Of a stretch of 64,000 nt of DNA, positions 1 through 9,084 are shown in pieces; position 1 is the first letter of the stretch, and each line of letters begins with the position of its first letter. Both the position numbers and the translations under genes were made by a program. Origin of the DNA: JBBREP01 sp963716525 (lineage in GTDB: Bacteria; Actinomycetota; Acidimicrobiia; IMCC26256; PALSA-610); assembly GCA_963716525.1 (NCBI GenBank), contig OY970315.1, positions 372,001 through 436,000 on the forward strand. Direction: 5' to 3'. The notes beneath the pieces were generated by a model. It saw nothing but the letters and a program-made list of their open reading frames with translations. It ran no database searches and had not been told where the DNA came from.

Positions 1-2261
1 CGCTCTTCGGCAAGGTCCCGCGCCACGACGACAAGACCGTCACCCGCAACATCGTGTCGCTCGGCGCGCTCGAAGCCCGGGTCGCGCTCGACTTCGACGT
101 GGGTCGGGCGCACTACACCGTCACACGCGTCGTCACGCTCGGTAAGAGCACGCCGAAGCACCAGGTGCGCCTCGAGCGCCTGCACGACGACGGCACCGCC
201 GAGTCACTCGCGGCCCAGGTGCGCGAGGCCGACGCGGCCGTCGTGGCGCTGCTCGGCCTGCCCTTCGACGACTTCACGCGCTGCGTGGTGCTGCCGCAGG
301 GCGAGTTCGCCCGCTTCCTCACCGACGAGCCACGCGACCGCCGGTCGCTCCTCGTGCGTCTGCTCAACCTCGACGTCTACCGCCGCCTCGGCGACCGGGC
401 GCGCCAGCGCGCCCAGCATGCCGGGTCGGCGGTCACCGCGCTCGACGCCCGGCTGAGCTCGCTCGCCGGAGCCACCGCCGAGGCGATCACCGATGCCGAG
501 CAACGGGTGGCGGCGCTCGAGCGCGTCGCCGCCGGCGCCGCCGGCGCCGCGCGCACCGACGCAACGCTCACCGCCGATCTCGGGGCCGTGCGCACGCAGC
601 TCGCCGACACGGAGGCGTTCGTCGCTCGGCTCGAGCAGATCGCGGTCCCGGCCGAGCTCGACGAGGCCGGCGCAGGTCTGCAGGAGGCCGCGGCGCGCCT
701 CGACTCGGCCATGGCGGCCCTCGAGGCCCGGCGCGCCGAGCTGGCGGCGGCCACGCAGTGCCGGGCCGCGCTCGGCGAGGCGGCAGCGCTCGAACGACGG
801 ATCGCGCTGCACGACGAGCTCCACACCCTGGAGGCGCGGCTCGTCGAGCGGGCCGGCGAAGCCCGGGCGGCCGCGGACGCGGCCGACACCGCGGCCCGGG
901 CGTCCGATTCGGCAGCATCCGACCGCGAGTCGGCACGCGCGCAGTACGAGCGGCTGCGTGACGAGCATCGCGCCCACGCACTGCGCAGCGACCTGCACGA
1001 CGGCGATCAGTGCCCGGTGTGTGAGCAGGCCGTGGTGCGCGTGCCGCACCGGCAAGCTCCGCCGGCGATCGAGCAGGCCCTCGCGGCCGCCAAGGCCACG
1101 AGCGAGGCGGCGGCCGCCGCGACGAAGCGGTCCGAGTCCGCGCGCCGGGCCGCCGACGCCGCACGCGGCGGGCTCGAGCAACAGGAGAGCCGGCTCGCCG
1201 AGTTGCGCGCCGCGCTCGGCGAGGGAGCGTCACGAGACGCCGACGAAGCCGCCCTCGCCGCCGTACGCGCGGCCGACGCCGCGCTCGCCGCCACCCGCGC
1301 CGCGGAGCAGGAGGCGGCGCGCGCCGAGACCTCGGCCCGCCGCGCCCATGCGACGGTGAAGGAGTCGGTCGAGTGCCTCGCCGACCGTTTCGACGCCCAG
1401 CGCGATCCCGTCGCGGCGCTCGGCCCGCCCCGCCGCACCGACGATCTCGCGGCGAGCTGGTCCGGGCTCGCCACGTGGGCGGGCGAGCGGCACGCCGAGC
1501 ACGCGAAGCGCGCCAGCGAGCTGCGGGCCACCGCGGCCGATCTCGAGGGCCGCCGCCAGGTGCTGCTCCACGACCTCTGCACGCAGGCCGCAGCCCAGGG
1601 CGTCACCGCCGCGGCTGGCGACGGTCTCGCCGCGGTGTCGCAGCGCGTCGCGCAGGAGCTCGGGCAGGCGGTCGAGCGGCTCGGACGGCTCGGCGCCGAC
1701 CGGGCTCAGGCCGAGGAGCTGACCGGCGAGCTCGCGTCGGCGCAGCGCACTCGGCAGGTGGCCGAACTGCTGGCGAAGTTGTTGCGCGACGACGCCTTCG
1801 TCGACTGGCTCGTGGGCGCAGCGCTCGCCACGGTCGTGGCCCGCGCCTCCGACACGCTCTTCCAGCTGAGCGACCACCAGTACTCGCTGCGGGCCACCGA
1901 GGGTTCCGACTTCGAGATCGTCGACCATGCCAACGCCGACGCGTCGCGGTCGGTGCGCACCCTGTCGGGAGGCGAGACGTTCCAGGCGTCGCTGGCCCTG
2001 GCCCTGGCCATGTCCGACCAGATCGCGGCGCTGGCCGCCAACGGCGCGCCCCGCCTCGAGGCGATCTTTCTCGACGAGGGGTTCGGCAGCCTCGACCTCG
2101 ACAGCATCGACACGGTTGCCACCACCATCGAGACGTTGGGCACGAGCGGGCGGATGGTGGGCGTGGTCACCCACGTCCGCGAGCTCGCCGAACGCATCCC
2201 GGTGCGCTTCGAGGTCGCGAAGACCGGCAACTGCTCCCACGTCACGATGGTCACGACATGA
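1..2261 (+). CDS. sbcC: SbcC-type SMC-like ATPase, 5' end outside window
   Basis: The reading frame is already open at base 3, so the N-terminal Walker A part lies upstream of the window. The visible part holds a long Ala/Glu/Arg-rich coiled coil interrupted by a zinc hook CPVC (bases 1011-1022). The C-terminal half-ATPase has the ABC signature LSGGETFQ (about 1965) and Walker B IFLDEGFGSLD (about 2065). SbcC pairs with the SbcD nuclease to process DNA ends and hairpins; sbcD would be expected just upstream but is not visible. The stop codon overlaps the next start (ATGA), so translation is probably coupled to the NurA-like gene. SbcC is clear from the hook and signature; a Rad50-like member of another pairing is the alternative. 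Confidence 0.86.
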   Translation, partial: LFGKVPRHDDKTVTRNIVSLGALEARVALDFDVGRAHYTVTRVVTLGKSTPKHQVRLERLHDDGTAESLAAQVREADAAVVALLGLPFDDFTRCVVLPQGEFARFLTDEPRDRRSLLVRLLNLDVYRRLGDRARQRAQHAGSAVTALDARLSSLAGATAEAITDAEQRVAALERVAAGAAGAARTDATLTADLGAVRTQLADTEAFVARLEQIAVPAELDEAGAGLQEAAARLDSAMAALEARRAELAAATQCRAALGEAAALERRIALHDELHTLEARLVERAGEARAAADAADTAARASDSAASDRESARAQYERLRDEHRAHALRSDLHDGDQCPVCEQAVVRVPHRQAPPAIEQALAAAKATSEAAAAATKRSESARRAADAARGGLEQQESRLAELRAALGEGASRDADEAALAAVRAADAALAATRAAEQEAARAETSARRAHATVKESVECLADRFDAQRDPVAALGPPRRTDDLAASWSGLATWAGERHAEHAKRASELRATAADLEGRRQVLLHDLCTQAAAQGVTAAAGDGLAAVSQRVAQELGQAVERLGRLGADRAQAEELTGELASAQRTRQVAELLAKLLRDDAFVDWLVGAALATVVARASDTLFQLSDHQYSLRATEGSDFEIVDHANADASRSVRTLSGGETFQASLALALAMSDQIAALAANGAPRLEAIFLDEGFGSLDLDSIDTVATTIETLGTSGRMVGVVTHVRELAERIPVRFEVAKTGNCSHVTMVTT

Positions 2262-3199
2262 GGTTCGCGGTCGACCCCTGGGATCCCGGGTACGGCGCGG
2301 CGGGCGGCGAGATGGATCTGGCCGCGAGCGAGGCCTCGGTCGTGCTCGACCTGGAGGTCCCGCTGGCGCGCTGGTCGGCGATCGTGCCCCCGGCCGACCG
2401 CGCGCCGCAGGGCGCGGTCGTCTTCGTCGACGGCGTCCGCCGGCTCGAAGCGCGGGCGTGGGTGTCCGATGCCGACGCTTCGGTGATGCCGGGCATCTTC
2501 GCGTCGTTCGCGGCCGGCACGGTGCGCTGTGACGCGGGTTGCGCCACGATCGGCGAGATCGTGGTGGGGCGCGGGGTCTACTCGCCGGCGCCGGTGCTCG
2601 CCGACGTGCCCACGGCGCACGGCACGTTCACGGCGCATCGCGCCGGCGACGCGACCATGGATGCCCTCACCTTCGCGGTGCACGACGACATGGCGCGAGC
2701 CGAGGTCGAGGTCGCCGAACGGGCGCGGCGCGGCGGCGACGAGCTGATCCTGCTCGACGGCCCGTTGCGCAAGCGCGGCCACATCCCCGACGCGGTCGGG
2801 CTGATCAAGTCGCATCACGTGCGCTACCTGCCGCCCGAGCTCGATCGGGTGCTGCTCGCGCTGCACGCGGGCGAGCGCACGCCGCTGTTCCGTATCGAGT
2901 CGCCGCCCTACGGGAAGGCGAGCTGGTACGTGCGGCTTCCCGGCGACGCGCCGTCGCCGTACTCGAGCGTGCTGCGGTGCGAGGCCACGGGGGCGCTCCC
3001 CACCGACGTGCTCGTGGCTCTCGCCGACCGCGTGAGCGGGAGCCTCAGCCGCTTCGCGTCGGCCCCGCACAAGGACCCGCGCGCGCCGCAGAACCTCTAC
3101 CCGATCGGCGGCCTCGAACGCACGCTGCGGCGCCGCCTCGGCGACGCCGCCATCATCTACCGCGCGCTGCGTCAGGCGGCGGTCACCGCCGCCGCCTGA
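2258..3199 (+). CDS. NurA-domain-like nuclease
   Basis: A 313-residue protein starting at the ATG that overlaps the sbcC stop. It shows the pattern of acidic clusters expected of NurA nucleases: FVDGVRR near residue 56, LLDGPLRKRG near 168, GLIKSHH near 182, and a C-terminal NLYPIGGLERTLRRRLGD stretch. NurA proteins are manganese-dependent 5'-3' DNA nucleases, usually partnered with the HerA translocase in end resection. Coupling here to an SbcC-type ATPase rather than HerA is notable. The assignment rests on motif pattern alone, so an uncharacterised RNase H-like nuclease is possible. Confidence 0.55.
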   Translation: MRFAVDPWDPGYGAAGGEMDLAASEASVVLDLEVPLARWSAIVPPADRAPQGAVVFVDGVRRLEARAWVSDADASVMPGIFASFAAGTVRCDAGCATIGEIVVGRGVYSPAPVLADVPTAHGTFTAHRAGDATMDALTFAVHDDMARAEVEVAERARRGGDELILLDGPLRKRGHIPDAVGLIKSHHVRYLPPELDRVLLALHAGERTPLFRIESPPYGKASWYVRLPGDAPSPYSSVLRCEATGALPTDVLVALADRVSGSLSRFASAPHKDPRAPQNLYPIGGLERTLRRRLGDAAIIYRALRQAAVTAAA

Positions 3200-3203
3200 C
3201 GCC

Positions 3204-3222
3204 GCGCCGCCGAAGGCGGCGC
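3204..3222. terminator. hairpin between convergent genes
   Basis: A perfect 8-bp GC stem with a 3-base loop (GCGCCGCC-GAA-GGCGGCGC) lies in the 31-base gap between the convergent nurA-like and ahcY genes. There is no T-tract on either side. It could stop transcription from both directions, as U-less hairpins are proposed to do in actinobacteria; this role is inferred. Confidence 0.5.
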
Positions 3223-3230
3223 ACTGGCGC

Positions 3231-4709
3231 TCAGTACCGGTAGTGCTCGGGCTTGTAGGGGCCCTCGACCGGCACGCCGATGTAGGCGGCCTGGTGCTCG
3301 GAGAGCGTGGTGAGCTTGGCCCCGAGCTTGTCGAGGTGCAGGCGCGCCACCTTCTCGTCGAGGTGCTTCGGCAGCGTGTACACCCGGCGCTCGTAGAAGT
3401 CGCGGTGCGTGAACAGCTCCACTTGGGCGATGGTCTGGTTCGTGAAGCTGTTGCTCATCACGAAGCTCGGGTGCCCGGTAGCGCAGCCCAGGTTCACGAG
3501 GCGACCCTCGGCGAGGACGATCACCGAGTGGCCGTCGGCGAAGCGCCAGTCGTCCACCTGCGGTTTCACGTTGACCTTCTCGATGCCCGCGGTGGCCGCG
3601 AGCCCCGCCATGTCGATCTCGTTGTCGAAATGGCCGATGTTGCACACGACCGCGTTGTGCTTCATCCGCGCCATGTGGGCCGCGGTGATGATGGCGTGGT
3701 TGCCGGTGCACGTCACGAAGATGTCCGAACTGTCGACCACGTCGTCGAGCAGCACCACCTGGTAGCCCTCCATGCACGCCTGGAGCGCGCAGATCGGGTC
3801 GATCTCGGTCACGAGGACGCGCGCGCCCTGGCCGCGCAGTGACTGCGCGCAGCCCTTGCCCACGTCGCCGTAGCCGCACACCACCGCGGTCTTCCCCGCG
3901 ATCATCACGTCGGTGGCGCGGTTGATGCCGTCGATGAGAGAGTGGCGGCAGCCGTAGAGGTTGTCGAACTTGCTCTTCGTCACCGAGTCGTTGACGTTGA
4001 TGGCCGGGAACAGCAGCGTGCCGGCCTCCATCATCTGGTAGAGGCGGTGCACGCCGGTGGTGGTCTCCTCGGTGACCCCAACGATGCCGGCCGCGATGTT
4101 GTGCCAGTGGCGGTTGTCGGCCTGCAGCTGGCGGCCGAGCGTCGCGAGCACCACGGCGAACTCCTCGCTGTCGGCCGTCGACGGATCGGGCACGGCACCG
4201 TCGGTCTCGAACTCCACGCCCCTGTGCACGAGCAGCGTCGCGTCACCGCCGTCGTCGAGGATCATGTTCGGACCCACGGTGCCGCCATTGCCGTCGGGCC
4301 ACTTGAACAGTTGCTCGGTGCACCACCAGTAGTCCTCGAGCGTCTCGCCCTTCCAGGCGTACACGGGGACGCCGCGCGGCTGCTCCACGGTGCCGTCCCG
4401 GCCGACGACGACAGCCGCCGCGGCATGGTCCTGTGTCGAGAAGATGTTGCAGCTCACCCAGCGCACCTCGGCACCGAGCTCGAGGAGCGTTTCGATCAGC
4501 ACCGCGGTCTGCACGGTCATGTGCAGCGAGCCGGCGATGCGGGCACCGCGCAGCGGTTGTTGCGGGCCGTGCTCGTCACGCATCGCCATCAGGCCGGGCA
4601 TCTCGTGCTCGGCAAGCTCGATCTCCTTGCGGCCCCACGCGGCGAGCGAGAGGTCGGCGACCTTGAAATCGCCGGAGAGGTCGGTGCGCGTCGGAACTGT
4701 GGTGGTCAT
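3231..4709 (-). CDS. ahcY: S-adenosylhomocysteine hydrolase
   Basis: A 492-residue protein that hydrolyses S-adenosylhomocysteine to adenosine and homocysteine, relieving inhibition of methyltransferases. Diagnostic stretches are SCNIFSTQDHAAAAV, the NAD-binding CGYGDVGKGCAQSL and the C-terminal GPYKPEHYRY tail. The length fits the long actinobacterial form with the internal insertion. The start at 4709 is favoured over an upstream in-frame start because AAGGAG sits seven bases before it. It converges on the NurA-like gene and appears to be monocistronic. In Mycobacterium and Streptomyces the same gene lies near the phosphomannomutase / SIS cluster, as it does here. Confidence 0.97.
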   Translation of the reverse strand: MTTTVPTRTDLSGDFKVADLSLAAWGRKEIELAEHEMPGLMAMRDEHGPQQPLRGARIAGSLHMTVQTAVLIETLLELGAEVRWVSCNIFSTQDHAAAAVVVGRDGTVEQPRGVPVYAWKGETLEDYWWCTEQLFKWPDGNGGTVGPNMILDDGGDATLLVHRGVEFETDGAVPDPSTADSEEFAVVLATLGRQLQADNRHWHNIAAGIVGVTEETTTGVHRLYQMMEAGTLLFPAINVNDSVTKSKFDNLYGCRHSLIDGINRATDVMIAGKTAVVCGYGDVGKGCAQSLRGQGARVLVTEIDPICALQACMEGYQVVLLDDVVDSSDIFVTCTGNHAIITAAHMARMKHNAVVCNIGHFDNEIDMAGLAATAGIEKVNVKPQVDDWRFADGHSVIVLAEGRLVNLGCATGHPSFVMSNSFTNQTIAQVELFTHRDFYERRVYTLPKHLDEKVARLHLDKLGAKLTTLSEHQAAYIGVPVEGPYKPEHYRY

Positions 4710-4815
4710 GGGCGTACTCCTTCGGAGAGCGGCCGTTGATGCGGCCGCGACGTCAGCATCGAAAGAGCCGGCCCGGATCACCGGATGACAGCCGCACGCG
4801 GCCCGACGGTCCGTG

Positions 4816-4845
4816 AGTATACGCGCCGGCGCGTCGATCCGTCGA
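4816..4845 (-). promoter_or_regulatory. possible ahcY promoter
   Basis: Read on the minus strand there is a good -10 hexamer TATACT (4816-4821) with a weak -35 TCGACG 18 bases upstream. It lies about 110 bases before the ahcY start, leaving a leader that could hold regulation. I saw no match to the SAH riboswitch consensus in that leader. Confidence 0.25.
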
Positions 4846-4855
4846 CGGTGGCGCG

Positions 4856-6250
4856 CTACGCGGGTATCGCGCTGAGGCCGGTACAGAGGTTCGCGGCGAC
4901 GCCGTGGCTGTCGCGGGCATTCCGGTTCCGCGCTTCGGCGAGCTTCGGTGGGTTGAGGAACGCGGGCGCCCCTGCGAGGTCGAGGCTGTCGAGCAGGTCG
5001 TCGGCCCAGCCGTCGCGGTGGGTGAGCGCGGGCAGGTTGAACTTGTGCTCGAGCAGCGCCAGCACCGAGGTGTGGTCGTGCACCACGTGCGACACGTAGT
5101 TCTGCTTCGCGTACGGCGAGATGATCACGGCCGGCACACGGAAGCCGAGGCGGGTGTAGCCGTCCTGCACGTCACCGGGCTGCAGCTTCGGCCCCACGGC
5201 GTCGGGCGCCGGCGCGGCCGGCGGCGGCACGTGGTCGTAGTAGCCGCCGTGCTCGTCGTAGCACCAGATCAACACGGTCTTCGGCCAGTTCGGCGACTGC
5301 ATCACCGCGTGCACGACGCGCGCCACGAACGCCTCACCCACCGAGATGTCCTGCGGGTTCTCCTCCGACTGCTTGTCGAAGTTCGGTTCGACGAGGCAGA
5401 ACGCGGGCAGCTTGCCGGCTGCGGCATCGGCGTAGAAGCGCTGCTCGACCGTCTGCAACTTCTCGCGGTGCGCGGTGGCGTAGCGCAGGTAGAGGCCGGC
5501 CGTGGGCACGTCGGTGTAGTAGTCGAGCCACGGGATCGCGTTGCGGTCGAGCGCATCGAAGATCGTGCCGTTCGGCGGGGGCGGATCAGCGAGCGTGTCG
5601 ACGCTCGTCCGGATGTTGCCGCGTGCGGTACCCGCGAGCAGGAAGCGACGGTTCGGGTACGTCTGGGCCATGCACGACGCGAACCAGCGATCGCAGAGCG
5701 GGAACGTGCGCGCGAGCGAGTAATAGAAGGGCAGGTGGGTGCCGTCCCAGTAGCCCATCGCACCCACGCCGCTCGGGCTGCGCACGAAGCCGTCCATCTT
5801 GCCGTGGTCCCACTGCGTGTGCGTGGAGTTCCAGTTCTGGCTCGGGTTGTTCACCGGGCACGTATCGGAGAATGCGAACGCCCTCACCGGTGTGCCGCTC
5901 GCGTCGGGGCACGAGTTGGTGGGTGCACCGTCGGGCCCGAGCGTGAAGCCCTCGCCCCGGCCGAGCATGCCCAGGTAGTTGTCGAACGAGTGGTTCTCCA
6001 TCATCACCAGCACGACATGTTCGATCTGCGGCAACAGATCGGTGCCCTCGGGCTTCGACGGATCCCAGCGTTCACCCGGCGCGCGCCGCCGTCGCTCCGC
6101 CACCCTGGTGGTCGTGGTCGTGGTGGCGGCGGCGCCAGCCGGCGCCCCGCTCGACTTCGTGGTGCTCGTCGAGCACGCGGCCGCGGTGGCGGCCACGGCC
6201 GACGCCGCGAGGAACCCACGCCGGGTCATCCTCCCCTGCGCGTCGCTCAT
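4856..6250 (-). CDS. Tat-exported phosphoesterase (phospholipase C / acid phosphatase family)
   Basis: A 464-residue protein starting at 6250, where GGAGG precedes the ATG. The N-terminus carries a twin-arginine signal (MTRRGFLAAS) followed by an Ala-rich stretch ending in AAACS, which looks like a lipobox, so the mature protein is probably a surface lipoprotein. The catalytic domain shows hallmarks of the PF04185 family: VVLVMMENHSFDNYLG near residue 85, HTQWDHGKMDGF, and CYDEHGGYYDHVPPP near 330. Members cleave phosphate esters (phosphatidylcholine or acid phosphatase substrates); the substrate cannot be told from sequence. It lies 41 bases downstream of the XRE regulator gene, probably in the same transcript. 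Confidence 0.86.
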   Translation of the reverse strand: MSDAQGRMTRRGFLAASAVAATAAACSTSTTKSSGAPAGAAATTTTTTRVAERRRRAPGERWDPSKPEGTDLLPQIEHVVLVMMENHSFDNYLGMLGRGEGFTLGPDGAPTNSCPDASGTPVRAFAFSDTCPVNNPSQNWNSTHTQWDHGKMDGFVRSPSGVGAMGYWDGTHLPFYYSLARTFPLCDRWFASCMAQTYPNRRFLLAGTARGNIRTSVDTLADPPPPNGTIFDALDRNAIPWLDYYTDVPTAGLYLRYATAHREKLQTVEQRFYADAAAGKLPAFCLVEPNFDKQSEENPQDISVGEAFVARVVHAVMQSPNWPKTVLIWCYDEHGGYYDHVPPPAAPAPDAVGPKLQPGDVQDGYTRLGFRVPAVIISPYAKQNYVSHVVHDHTSVLALLEHKFNLPALTHRDGWADDLLDSLDLAGAPAFLNPPKLAEARNRNARDSHGVAANLCTGLSAIPA

Positions 6251-6291
6251 CGTGCCTCCAATACGGAATACGGATCGCGGCACCCGAGGGT

Positions 6292-6744
6292 TCAGCCGCG
6301 CAACCGTGCCAGCGCGGCGCGCAACCGCTCGCGCTCGCGACCGTCGTGTGCGCTCGCGACGAGCGCGAGGAGCCGCGCCCGCCACTCGTCGCCGAGCGCC
6401 CGCAGCACCGACGCGTCGGTGGCCACCGCGAGCTGCGCGTCGAGCAACGCGAGCTGGTGGTCGACCTCGGTGTAACGGGCCGCCACCAACGGGAGCCGCT
6501 CGGCCTTCGCCACGGGATAGTCGGTAGCGGCGACGAGCTCGTGCGGCTCGCAGCCGAACAACCCGGCGAGCAGCGTGACGGTGCGCTCACCCGGGATCGA
6601 GATCCCCGACTCGATGTGCGACAGCGCCACTCGTGAGATGCCGACGCGCTCTGCGACCGCGGCCTGCGTCCAGCCGAGCGCCGCCCGCTCCTTGGCGATC
6701 CGGGCACCGAGCCGTACCTGACCGCGGTGCGCATGACCTTCCAT
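6292..6744 (-). CDS. XRE-family transcriptional regulator
   Basis: A 150-residue protein with an N-terminal lambda-repressor-type helix-turn-helix (residues about 11-66; GWTQAAVAERVGISR then ALSHIESG) and a charged helical C-terminal half with no recognisable ligand domain. It is divergent from gmd (53 bases between starts) and co-directional with the phosphoesterase. A short dyad GCCA-AC-TGGC at 6747-6756 lies directly upstream of its start and could be an autoregulatory site, but four-base arms are weak evidence. Its target genes are unknown. Confidence 0.9.
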   Translation of the reverse strand: MEGHAHRGQVRLGARIAKERAALGWTQAAVAERVGISRVALSHIESGISIPGERTVTLLAGLFGCEPHELVAATDYPVAKAERLPLVAARYTEVDHQLALLDAQLAVATDASVLRALGDEWRARLLALVASAHDGRERERLRAALARLRG

Positions 6745-6796
6745 CTGCCAACTGGCTTAGCAGACATCTCGTGGCACACGGCGTACAAAGGGTCCC

Positions 6797-7762
6797 ATGG
6801 TGTCGAAGCGCGCGCTCATCACGGGAATCACCGGACAGGACGGCTCGTATCTCGCCGAGCTGCTCCTGTCGCACGGCTACGAGGTCGTGGGCGTCGTGCG
6901 CCGCAGCTCGACCGTGAACTTCGAGCGCATCGCGCACATCCAAGAGCAGCTCGTGCTCGTGCCCGGCGACCTCCTCGACCAAGGATCACTGATCACGATC
7001 CTCGCCGAGCAGCGACCCACCGAGGTGTACAACCTCGCCGCGCAGAGCTTCGTGATGACGAGCTTCAGCCAACCCGTGCTTACCGGCGACGTCACCGGTC
7101 TCGGCGCCGTGCGCCTGCTCGAGGCGATACGGCACGTGGATCCCGAGATCCGCTTCTACCAGGCGAGCTCGTCGGAGATGTTCGGCAAGGTCTGCGAGGT
7201 GCCGCAGACCGAGCAGACACCCTTCTACCCGCGTTCGCCGTACGGCGCGGCCAAAGCGTTCGCGCACTGGATCACCGTGAACTACCGGGAGAGCTACGAC
7301 CTGTTCGCGACGAGCGGCATCCTGTTCAACCACGGTTCGCCACGGCGCGGCCTCGAGTTCGTCGAGCGCAAGGTGAGCAATGGCGTCGCCCGCATCGCGT
7401 CCGGGCGCGACCACGAGCTGCGACTCGGCAACCTCGACGCGCGCCGCGACTGGGGGTTCGCCGGCGACTACGTGGAAGCGATGTGGCGCATGCTGCAACT
7501 CGACGAGCCCGGCGACTACGTGATCGCGAGCGGCGAGACGCACAGCATCACCGAGCTGTGCGAGATCGCATTCGCGCGTGCGGGCCTCGACTGGCGCGAC
7601 CATGTGGTGCAGGACGAGCGTTTCTACCGTCCGGCCGAGGTCGACCTGCTGATCGGCGATCCCGCCAAGGCACGGGCTGCCATCGGCTGGACGCCGAGGA
7701 CGAGCTTCACCGACCTCGTGCACATGATGGTCGACGCCGACCGGGCCGCCCTGCACGGTTGA
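6797..7762 (+). CDS. gmd: GDP-mannose 4,6-dehydratase
   Basis: A 321-residue extended short-chain dehydrogenase converting GDP-mannose to GDP-4-keto-6-deoxymannose, precursor of GDP-fucose, GDP-rhamnose and related sugars. Visible are GITGQDGSYLAE at the NADP-binding end, the catalytic ASSSEMFG with YGAAK (Tyr149, Lys153), and the family stretch NHGSPRRGLEFVERK. AAAGGG precedes the ATG. No 4-keto-reductase partner (fucose synthase or Rmd) lies next to it, so the final sugar is open. GDP-mannose could be supplied by manB and the guanylyltransferase elsewhere in the window. Confidence 0.93.
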   Translation: MVSKRALITGITGQDGSYLAELLLSHGYEVVGVVRRSSTVNFERIAHIQEQLVLVPGDLLDQGSLITILAEQRPTEVYNLAAQSFVMTSFSQPVLTGDVTGLGAVRLLEAIRHVDPEIRFYQASSSEMFGKVCEVPQTEQTPFYPRSPYGAAKAFAHWITVNYRESYDLFATSGILFNHGSPRRGLEFVERKVSNGVARIASGRDHELRLGNLDARRDWGFAGDYVEAMWRMLQLDEPGDYVIASGETHSITELCEIAFARAGLDWRDHVVQDERFYRPAEVDLLIGDPAKARAAIGWTPRTSFTDLVHMMVDADRAALHG

Positions 7763-7781
7763 GCCGCCACGGTTGAGCCGG
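7754..7781. repeat. 14-bp tandem duplication across the gmd stop
   Basis: CACGGTTGAGCCG occurs twice with a 14-base period (7754 and 7768), so the gmd stop codon TGA is present in both copies. It looks like a small slippage duplication; no function is suggested. Confidence 0.6.
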
Positions 7782-7907
7782 CCGCGGCCCGCGCGGTGGC
7801 ATCCGCCACAAGCCGTTCCCCGACCGGACGGACCTCGTTATGGTCACCTCGGGAGTACGGAGCGTGGCGCGCCGGCCCACGGTGCGGCACACGGGAGCGG
7901 AGGCACT

Positions 7908-9020
7908 GTGGAGGGCGCGATCGGCGCGCCACCGTGGGGTTCAGCGTGGGCGCCGCCGCGCCCGCCGGAGAGACCGCGCGCGCAGGTGGTCACGCTCCAC
8001 CGGTCGCGGCGCGCCGTGCTGCTCGTGATCGCTCGACTCGTGCTGCTGCCCGTGTGCGTCGCCGCGCTCGGGCACAACCTCGCGATCGTGCACGGCTGGT
8101 CCGTGCGTACCTGGGTCGTATCGGCACTCCTGGCGGTGTACGTCGTCGCCGCCTTCGTCGAGCTCGCCCGCTCGTTCGGGCCCACCGATGTCGCGCTCGT
8201 CGACGGCGACCTCGTCGTGTGCTCGCCGACGCTCCTGCGCCGGCCGGTACGGATCGCCCGGCACGAGATCGCCGACGTCCGCGTGACGCCGCAGGGCTGG
8301 TTCGCGTTCCCGGGCCGGTCGCTCTTTGCGGCACGCGACACGGGCGCGGCCACGCCGGAACGGCCTGTCCTCGGCGCAAGCGTGCGTGCGGTCATCACGC
8401 TCGAGAGCCCGATCTCGATGCCGTGGCGCCGCATACCGGTGCCCGGCGGAGACATCACCCGCGGGCGCGCCATGCCGCGCGCTACCCGCCGGATCGTGCT
8501 GTGCGCCGCGCGGCGCGACCTCCTCCCGCTGCACGCGCTGTTCGGCGAGGTCATGGGTGCACCGTGCCGGGTCGATGCCGCGTGCCCGCGTGATCGCCGG
8601 CGCGACCTGAGCGTCGTGCGTGCGCGCGTCGCGGCCGCGGCCTGCGCGCTCCTCGCGCTCGGACTCCTGCCGCATGGCGCGGGCGACCCACTGCACGCGC
8701 TCCGTCCCGGCGTGTGCCTCGACGTCCCCGGCACCGCCGCGCCGGTCACCGTCGACGTGCAGCCGTGCACGAGCCCGCACACCGCGGAGGTGGTCGGCAC
8801 CACGCACAATGCCGGCCTCGCGACCGCCGGCGTGAACGACTGCTCCACCGAGTACACGATCTACACGGCCGCGGCGGGCTACACTGCGGCGGCCGGCGCG
8901 CGTCCCGGTGTGCGCGTGCAGGTGTTGCGCGACCACGGGTCGAGCACCGGCGTGTGCATCGCGGTGCTCCCCGGCTTCGTCAGCTACTCGCTGCGCGACG
9001 CGGCCGGCACCACGATCTGA
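7908..9020 (+). CDS. membrane protein with extracytoplasmic Cys-containing tail
   Basis: A 370-residue protein of unknown function. I chose the GTG at 7908 because CGGAGG sits seven bases upstream; longer in-frame starts lack a ribosome site. Two membrane segments near residues 30-50 and 60-80 precede a soluble PH-like stretch (VALVDGDLVVCSP onward). A third hydrophobic segment near 245 leads to a C-terminal domain with paired cysteines (GVCLDVPG, VDVQPCTSPHTAEVVG). That last pattern resembles the septum-formation domain seen after membrane anchors in other actinobacterial proteins. Nothing in the neighbourhood fixes its role. It converges on the SIS isomerase gene. Confidence 0.7.
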   Translation: MEGAIGAPPWGSAWAPPRPPERPRAQVVTLHRSRRAVLLVIARLVLLPVCVAALGHNLAIVHGWSVRTWVVSALLAVYVVAAFVELARSFGPTDVALVDGDLVVCSPTLLRRPVRIARHEIADVRVTPQGWFAFPGRSLFAARDTGAATPERPVLGASVRAVITLESPISMPWRRIPVPGGDITRGRAMPRATRRIVLCAARRDLLPLHALFGEVMGAPCRVDAACPRDRRRDLSVVRARVAAAACALLALGLLPHGAGDPLHALRPGVCLDVPGTAAPVTVDVQPCTSPHTAEVVGTTHNAGLATAGVNDCSTEYTIYTAAAGYTAAAGARPGVRVQVLRDHGSSTGVCIAVLPGFVSYSLRDAAGTTI

Positions 9021-9032
9021 CGATCCCCGCCG

Positions 9033-9080
9033 CCGTTGTCCCATCACGAGCCAAGAAGTTGGCTCCTGGTGGGACAACGG
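9033..9080. terminator. long hairpin between convergent genes
   Basis: An 11-bp outer stem (CCGTTGTCCCA with TGGGACAACGG) and a 6-bp inner stem (GAGCCA with TGGCTC) enclose a 6-base loop, with near-pairing between them, giving a structure of roughly 20 bp. It fills the gap between the convergent membrane protein (stop 9020) and SIS isomerase (stop 9085) genes. There is no T-run; a bidirectional terminator is the likely role. Confidence 0.6.
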
Positions 9081-9084
9081 GAGG

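Noticed and set aside
4710..4855. SAH riboswitch upstream of ahcY
   Set aside because: I looked for the conserved riboswitch core on the minus strand and found no match; only a possible -10 element is supportable. A covariance-model search would settle it.
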